A DNA stretch of 64,000 nt from Mucilaginibacter gossypiicola. Lineage in GTDB: Bacteria; Bacteroidota; Bacteroidia; Sphingobacteriales; Sphingobacteriaceae. Under the pieces are notes generated by a model. That model worked only from the letters and a program-made list of their open reading frames with translations. It was not told the DNA's origin and did no database searches. Below are positions 59,917 to 64,000 of the stretch, one piece after another; position 1 is the first letter of the stretch, and every line of letters begins with the position of its first letter. The position numbers and the translations under genes are program-made. Where the stretch lies: NCBI RefSeq assembly GCF_900110105.1, contig NZ_FOCL01000001.1:62001-126000 (forward strand), read 5' to 3'.

Positions 59917-60560
59917 TTAGCAGCAATTTGGTCTGGTTCGGCCTTCAGGGTTTTAATATCGGCTATCAGCTTGGTTACTTCTGCCGGGTCTGTGCCCTCA
60001 TAAGTACCTCGAATACGTTTTTGCTTATCTATCAAAATAAAGAAACCATCATGAATGTATTCGCCCTTCGGATTTTTTTCGGATACGCTTTGCAGGTAGC
60101 TTTTGCCAATTTTATATGTATCTCCTTTTTCACCATGCAACAACCACCAGGTATTACCACTAATCCCTAATTTATCAGCATAGCGTTTTAATACAGGTAC
60201 AGTGTCATATTTGGGATCGATAGTATGCGAAATGATCCTGAAATTATCATCATCCTTAAACTCCTTATACACGTTGAGCATATTGCGGTGCATTACCGGA
60301 CAAATAGAAGGGCAGGTGGTAAAAAAGAAGTCTGCCACATAGATTTTCCCTTCAAGGTTTTTTTGTGTGATAGTATCGGCGTACTGGTTAACAAACTTGA
60401 AGGGGGGGATAGTGGCGTACTCTGTATCCGTTACCGTTTTTCCGTTAACAGTTTTAGTTACAGGTGTTTTATAACCCAATATAGGGAGGGCGGTTTTAGT
60501 ATTTGATTTGCAGGCATTAAAAAGCATTAAAATCACGATGCCTATCCACAGTTTCCTCAT
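59913..60560 (-). CDS. SCO1/SenC-family copper chaperone
   Basis: A 215-residue lipoprotein-like protein (LWIGIVILMLFNAC signal). The thioredoxin-like fold carries the copper motif CPSICP (CxxxC) in FFTTCPSICPVMH and the distal His in ISHTIDPKYDTVP. It delivers copper to the CuA site of cytochrome c oxidase or handles its thiol redox state. Both ends overlap neighbours by four bases, so it is in one operon with the small lipoprotein and the cytochrome c. Confidence 0.93.
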   Translation of the reverse strand: MRKLWIGIVILMLFNACKSNTKTALPILGYKTPVTKTVNGKTVTDTEYATIPPFKFVNQYADTITQKNLEGKIYVADFFFTTCPSICPVMHRNMLNVYKEFKDDDNFRIISHTIDPKYDTVPVLKRYADKLGISGNTWWLLHGEKGDTYKIGKSYLQSVSEKNPKGEYIHDGFFILIDKQKRIRGTYEGTDPAEVTKLIADIKTLKAEPDQIAAK

Positions 60561-60970
60561 TTTTTTGCCGGTATTTGGGTTATGTATTTAGTCGAAGCAG
60601 TAACAGCTACATTGATTTGGGTATCTATTTTGCTGATGAGCTTTTTTTGAGTTTCAAGATAATCCATGATTTCCTGATGCGATTTGCCCTTGTTTTCTGC
60701 GTCAAATTTATGCATCCAGTCGCTCATAACGCTATCCGCATCATCAACCTGTTTTAAATATACTTTTGCTGTATCTATATTAATATTGGGAGCGTTGTTT
60801 TTTACCAGGCTATCGAGTAGCATCTTGTTTTTCATTAATTGCTCGTCATTGGCCATTACTTTATCATGTACGGCAATTACCTGGTTTAAAAGGTCTTTTT
60901 CCTGTTTTTTGGTGTCGGTGCAACCCAATAACAGGGTAATGCCCGCGGCTGCTAATAGATGTTTTTTCAT
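60557..60970 (-). CDS. hypothetical lipoprotein, 137 residues
   Basis: A short lipoprotein with lipobox LLGC (AAAGITLLLGCTDTKK). The mature part is mostly helical and charged (LLNQVIAVHDKVMANDEQLMKNKMLLDSL, MDYLETQKKLISKIDTQIN), as in coiled-coil or helical-hairpin proteins. It is the first gene of the SCO/cytochrome c operon, with a four-base overlap to SCO. I do not recognise a family; an envelope factor for the cytochromes is a guess. Confidence 0.75.
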   Translation of the reverse strand: MKKHLLAAAGITLLLGCTDTKKQEKDLLNQVIAVHDKVMANDEQLMKNKMLLDSLVKNNAPNINIDTAKVYLKQVDDADSVMSDWMHKFDAENKGKSHQEIMDYLETQKKLISKIDTQINVAVTASTKYITQIPAKK

Positions 60971-61012
60971 GGGTTTGATAGCGTGATAAAACTTGGCAAA
61001 TATGCTAAATGT

Positions 61013-61480
61013 TTAGCTGTTTAACACTCTTAAATAATAACTATAGTCTGTAACAGGTAAACTTTTTGCGCCTGCAAACTTTAGCTGTTGCCCTATTTGT
61101 GCCCTGGTGTGCGTACCATGGTTAAGCACCTGCGTAACAATGTCGCCCAGTTGGTTTTCAAAATAGTCGCCGGTAAAGCTATGATAGGAGATCAGCTTGT
61201 TTATCTCATCCTCATTTATTTCGTTTAAAAACGTCACCCATGCTTCATAACGCTCGGATACCTGTTTTTTGCATTGCTCAATTGTAACGTTTTCGGGCCA
61301 TGTGTTAAGCATGGATGGAGGGACAAGTTTGCATCTTTCAAGCCAGGCTTGCTCGGCAGCCAGCAGATGGCTCATCAATTTGAGCGTTATAGCCGGCGAA
61401 CCGCTTGCTTCCATGGCCTGTATCAACTGCTGGTTGGCGAATAGGTTGTAACCAAATATTTTTAAAAAGTACGTTTTCAT
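61013..61480 (-). CDS. DinB-family (DUF664-like) protein
   Basis: A 155-residue four-helix-bundle protein. The metal-site pattern is visible: a His in LMSHLLAAEQAWLER and the paired His in VLNHGTHTRAQIGQQL, the DinB/YfiT signature. Such proteins are metal-dependent thiol-transferases or unknown-function stress proteins; bacillithiol transferases belong here. It stands 42 bases upstream of the lipoprotein-SCO-cytochrome genes on the same strand and might be cotranscribed. Confidence 0.88.
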   Translation of the reverse strand: MKTYFLKIFGYNLFANQQLIQAMEASGSPAITLKLMSHLLAAEQAWLERCKLVPPSMLNTWPENVTIEQCKKQVSERYEAWVTFLNEINEDEINKLISYHSFTGDYFENQLGDIVTQVLNHGTHTRAQIGQQLKFAGAKSLPVTDYSYYLRVLNS

Positions 61481-61509
61481 AAGGCGCTTATATTATCGGC
61501 TAAATTTAT

Positions 61510-61517
61510 CAAAGCTA
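61510..61517 (-). promoter_or_regulatory. promoter -7 box of the DinB gene
   Basis: Reads TAGCTTTG on the minus strand, 29 bases before the start codon. Confidence 0.5.
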
Positions 61518-61622
61518 TTTTGTATATTAGTATAAATGCTGGTTAACAATTAAATAACATAGTTGTCACATTCAGCAAACATCTGCTTGTTACCTTTATT
61601 ATTAGTTAAATAACATAAGGGC

Positions 61623-61712
61623 ATGAAATTCATTATCAATATTTCGAAACTGCTGATTAATTTCCGTCAGTGGATGATGCTTAAAAGTATGCGTTCATCG
61701 TTCATACATTAA
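61623..61712 (+). CDS. possible 29-residue basic microprotein
   Basis: ATG at 61623, TAA at 61710-61712. The product begins MKFIINISKLLINFRQWMML and ends KSMRSSFIH: a basic amphipathic helix. It lies in the 297-base gap between the divergent DinB and GH1 genes, in the GH1 direction and 65 bases ahead of it. No clear promoter or terminator frames it, so it may be a chance frame or a leader of the GH1 gene. Nothing else is seen in this gap. Confidence 0.3.
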   Translation: MKFIINISKLLINFRQWMMLKSMRSSFIH

Positions 61713-61777
61713 GTTATCACTTATAATTCTTCATTTGTAAATATAATCGCACTTTTGGGCTTTTGTAGCTCAAATTA

Positions 61778-63136
61778 ATGGAACTTACTGGCCAGGAAAT
61801 ACATTTAAGCAAAGATCTTTTTGGTAACGACTTCGAGTGGGGCGTTTCAACAGCTGCTTTTCAAATTGAGGGTGCTCATAACGTTGATGGAAAGGGGCTA
61901 TCGGTGTGGGACACTTTTACAACAAAAAAGGGGAAGATCCTGAATGGCGATCATGCACAAACTGCGTGCGATTTTTACAATTTATATGAGCGTGATATCG
62001 ACCTCATCAAAGAACTTAATATTCCTAATTTTCGCTTCTCCATATCCTGGACCCGCATCTTGCCTGAGGGTGCCGGGAAGATCAACCAGGCAGGCGTCGA
62101 CTATTACAACCGGGTAATCAACTATTGTATTAAGCAAGGTGTTGAACCCTGGTTAACCGTTTATCACTGGGATTTGCCTCATGTGCTTGAAGTTAAAGGC
62201 GGATGGACAAATCGGGAAGCAATAAGCTGGTTTAGCGAGTTTATTACTATCTGCGCTCAAAACTTTGGCGATAGGGTAAAGCATTGGATGGTGATGAACG
62301 AACCTGTAGTGTTTACAGGCGCCGGCTATTTTTTCGGTATCCATGCGCCGGGCCGTAGTGGTATGAAAAATTTTGTACCTGCTATACATCACGTTACCAT
62401 GAGCATAGCTGAAGGAGGGAGGATATTGCGAAAATTGCTGCCTTCAACTGCGCAAATAGGTACGACATTTTCATGCTCGCAGATTGAGCCTTATTCAAGT
62501 AAACCAAGGGATATTGCTGCGGCCGTTCGAGCCGATGCGCTGATCAATCGTTTATATATCGAGCCTTTACTGGGGATGGGATATCCAATCAATGACCTTC
62601 CCGCACTTAAAGATCTTAAAAAGTATTTTTATCCCGGTGATGAGGATAAACTGAGCTTTGATTTTGATTTTATCGGCATCCAGAATTATACCCGCGAAAT
62701 TGTAAAATATTCATTTTTTACGCCATACATTCATGCAAGCATGGTCAAAGCCGAAAACAGGGGCGTTGATCTTACGGCTATGCGCTGGGAGATTTATCCG
62801 CCCTCTATTTATCATATGATCAAAAAGTATGATGCTTATCCCAATGTTAAAAAAATCATCATTACCGAAAACGGATCGGCTTTTCCTGATGAGATAACTG
62901 ATGGTGAAGTGAACGACCCTAAAAGGCTGAAATATCTTAAGGATAATTTAGCACAGGTATTAAAGGCGAAGAACGAAGGTCATAAAATTGAAGGCTATTT
63001 TGTATGGACACTCACCGATAATTTTGAGTGGGCCGAAGGCTACCACCCGCGTTTTGGATTGATCCATGTTGATCACGCAACCCAGCAGCGCACAGTGAAG
63101 GCTTCAGGTAAATGGTATGCTGAGTTTTTAAAGTAG
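61778..63136 (+). CDS. glycoside hydrolase family 1 beta-glucosidase
   Basis: A 452-residue cytosolic protein. The N-terminal signature FEWGVSTAAFQIEGAHNVDG, the acid/base E175 in VMNEP and the nucleophile E364 in IITENGSAF are all present, as is the aglycone-site YFVWTLTDNFEWAEGY. There is no signal peptide, so it acts on imported disaccharides such as cellobiose or aryl glucosides. It could complete the work of the secreted GH9 and GH3 enzymes encoded at the other end of the window. It ends four bases before the convergent histidine kinase gene. Confidence 0.96.
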   Translation: MELTGQEIHLSKDLFGNDFEWGVSTAAFQIEGAHNVDGKGLSVWDTFTTKKGKILNGDHAQTACDFYNLYERDIDLIKELNIPNFRFSISWTRILPEGAGKINQAGVDYYNRVINYCIKQGVEPWLTVYHWDLPHVLEVKGGWTNREAISWFSEFITICAQNFGDRVKHWMVMNEPVVFTGAGYFFGIHAPGRSGMKNFVPAIHHVTMSIAEGGRILRKLLPSTAQIGTTFSCSQIEPYSSKPRDIAAAVRADALINRLYIEPLLGMGYPINDLPALKDLKKYFYPGDEDKLSFDFDFIGIQNYTREIVKYSFFTPYIHASMVKAENRGVDLTAMRWEIYPPSIYHMIKKYDAYPNVKKIIITENGSAFPDEITDGEVNDPKRLKYLKDNLAQVLKAKNEGHKIEGYFVWTLTDNFEWAEGYHPRFGLIHVDHATQQRTVKASGKWYAEFLK

Positions 63137-63140
63137 GCCT

Positions 63141-64000
63141 TTAGTTTTTAGGCAATGTGAACTTAAATGATGTGCCATTTTCGGTATCGCTCTCAAACCA
63201 GATGTGGCCGTGATGATCGTCAATAATTTGCTTGCAGATGGAAAGCCCAAGGCCAAATGACTTTTCGCCGGCAGTGCCCGGTCGTTTTGCATCGGTAAAC
63301 ATGTTGAATACCTGGTTTCTTAGTTTTTCGGGAATCCCAATGCCGTGATCTTTAACTGAAATCTCGATTTCGTTTTCCAGTTCGACAGCCATAAGTAAAA
63401 TAGCCGATCCTTCCGGACTGAATTTAATAGCATTGCTAATTAAGTTGCTGATCACCCGCCATATTTTTTCACGGCTAATACAAATCTCAAGTGGTGAATT
63501 TAACAGGAAGGTGTTGATAACCTGATGTTTTTCGGCAGCCTTAAAGCGCATTAATTCAACGCTATTGCTTAATAAAGAATTAACCTCAACTGCTTCTTTG
63601 TTCAATACAGCAGAAGCTGATTCTGTAGCTTCCAGTATTTCATTGATCAGTTCAATGGAGTTAAACGAAGTTTCCCGTATAATATTTAAAAGCTCTTTTT
63701 GTTCATCGGTATAATTTTCCTCTGTCATTACGCCGGTAAGCGAAGCTATCCCACCTATAGGGTTGCGCAGATCATGAGCAACAGTGCGTAATATGCGGTC
63801 TTTTTCCTGGTTGTTAAGTTTTAAATCGTTGAGCGCATTCTCAAGGTGATGATTTTGATGATTGATCTGGTCATTAAGGCTCCCAAGGGTTTTAACATTG
63901 TTTTTTGATTTTTGCCAGTTTAAAAATACCAGGGAAATAATGATAATAAGCATTAATGCAAAAACAATGGTTACCCTGAGATAAACATGCTGTAATTCAT
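63141..64000 (-). CDS. sensor histidine kinase, C-terminal part (5' truncated by window)
   Basis: The frame is open to base 64000; the ATG at 63953 is internal, so the gene continues beyond the window. The visible part has a membrane helix (VTIVFALMLIIIISLVFLNW), a short coiled coil (LGSLNDQINHQNHHLENAL), the H-box RTVAHDLRNPIGG with the phospho-His, and the HATPase domain with N-box VISNLISNAIKFSPEG, G1 DHGIGIP and G2 SFGLGLSICKQII. The sensory part lies outside. Sphingobacterial relatives often carry periplasmic TPR sensors. No response regulator is adjacent in the window. Confidence 0.92.
   Translation of the reverse strand, partial: ELQHVYLRVTIVFALMLIIIISLVFLNWQKSKNNVKTLGSLNDQINHQNHHLENALNDLKLNNQEKDRILRTVAHDLRNPIGGIASLTGVMTEENYTDEQKELLNIIRETSFNSIELINEILEATESASAVLNKEAVEVNSLLSNSVELMRFKAAEKHQVINTFLLNSPLEICISREKIWRVISNLISNAIKFSPEGSAILLMAVELENEIEISVKDHGIGIPEKLRNQVFNMFTDAKRPGTAGEKSFGLGLSICKQIIDDHHGHIWFESDTENGTSFKFTLPKN

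Noticed and set aside
1..64000. CRISPR arrays, transposases, prophage genes, tRNAs and rRNAs
   Set aside because: None was recognised on reading both strands; the repeats present are palindromic intergenic elements without regular spacing.

Overview
This window is chromosomal DNA from a Bacteroidota bacterium, most likely family Sphingobacteriaceae (Mucilaginibacter/Pedobacter-like). The evidence is a TonB receptor with an N-terminal carboxypeptidase-regulatory-like domain, a secreted GH9/GH3 pair, an OmpA protein with PD40 repeats, a sigma-54 type response regulator, recurrent TAnnTTTG promoter -7 boxes, and almost no Shine-Dalgarno sequences. No tRNA, rRNA, CRISPR array, transposase or prophage gene was seen. 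The gene at each end is cut by the window: a TolC-type efflux protein on the left and a sensor histidine kinase on the right.

Layout. 1-5.7 kb: end of a TolC-like protein, a small outer-membrane barrel protein, then a GH9 endoglucanase followed closely by a GH3 beta-glucosidase. 5.8-14.4 kb (minus): topA, a conserved hypothetical and a giant alpha-2-macroglobulin. 14.6-18.9 kb (minus): mnmA and proBA, separated by a gap that holds a compact plus-strand unit (promoter, 30-residue membrane microprotein, terminator). 19.3-29.8 kb: a sulfur-assimilation locus, with a TonB receptor on the plus strand facing a minus-strand operon of sulfite reductase, SUMT, a siroheme synthase/TauE fusion and APS reductase. 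An Rrf2 regulator, a SelW-like protein and a MOSC protein lie next to it. 30-34 kb: GMC oxidoreductase, ThuA protein and an MFS permease. 34-42 kb: etfBA with a bifunctional nuclease, a TPR protein, ChrA, dnaB, rlmB and manC. 42-54 kb: recQ, queE/OmpA/CBM6, a Rieske protein, folD, lepA and two zinc-ribbon membrane proteins. 54-64 kb: fructosamine kinase family protein, a clan-A-like glycosidase, a response regulator, rnpB, the SCO/cytochrome c group, DinB, a GH1 beta-glucosidase and the histidine kinase.

The most interesting part is control of the sulfur locus. The sulfite-reductase operon is preceded by a short open frame with two cysteine codons, a good intrinsic terminator, and a mutually exclusive antiterminator formed between the end of the leader frame and the left arm of the terminator. 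This is the architecture of classical attenuation, apparently tuned to cysteine. The convergent TonB receptor has a different leader: a 24-codon frame ending in three consecutive Cys codons, just behind a good Bacteroidota promoter. Together they suggest that shortage of charged tRNA-Cys switches on sulfur uptake and sulfite reduction.

A second theme is intergenic palindromes. At least five word families of imperfect or perfect inverted repeats lie between genes, mostly at 3' ends, and one encloses a perfect terminator. They have also generated false N-terminal extensions of several open frames. All functional assignments come from reading motifs by eye; no database search was run.
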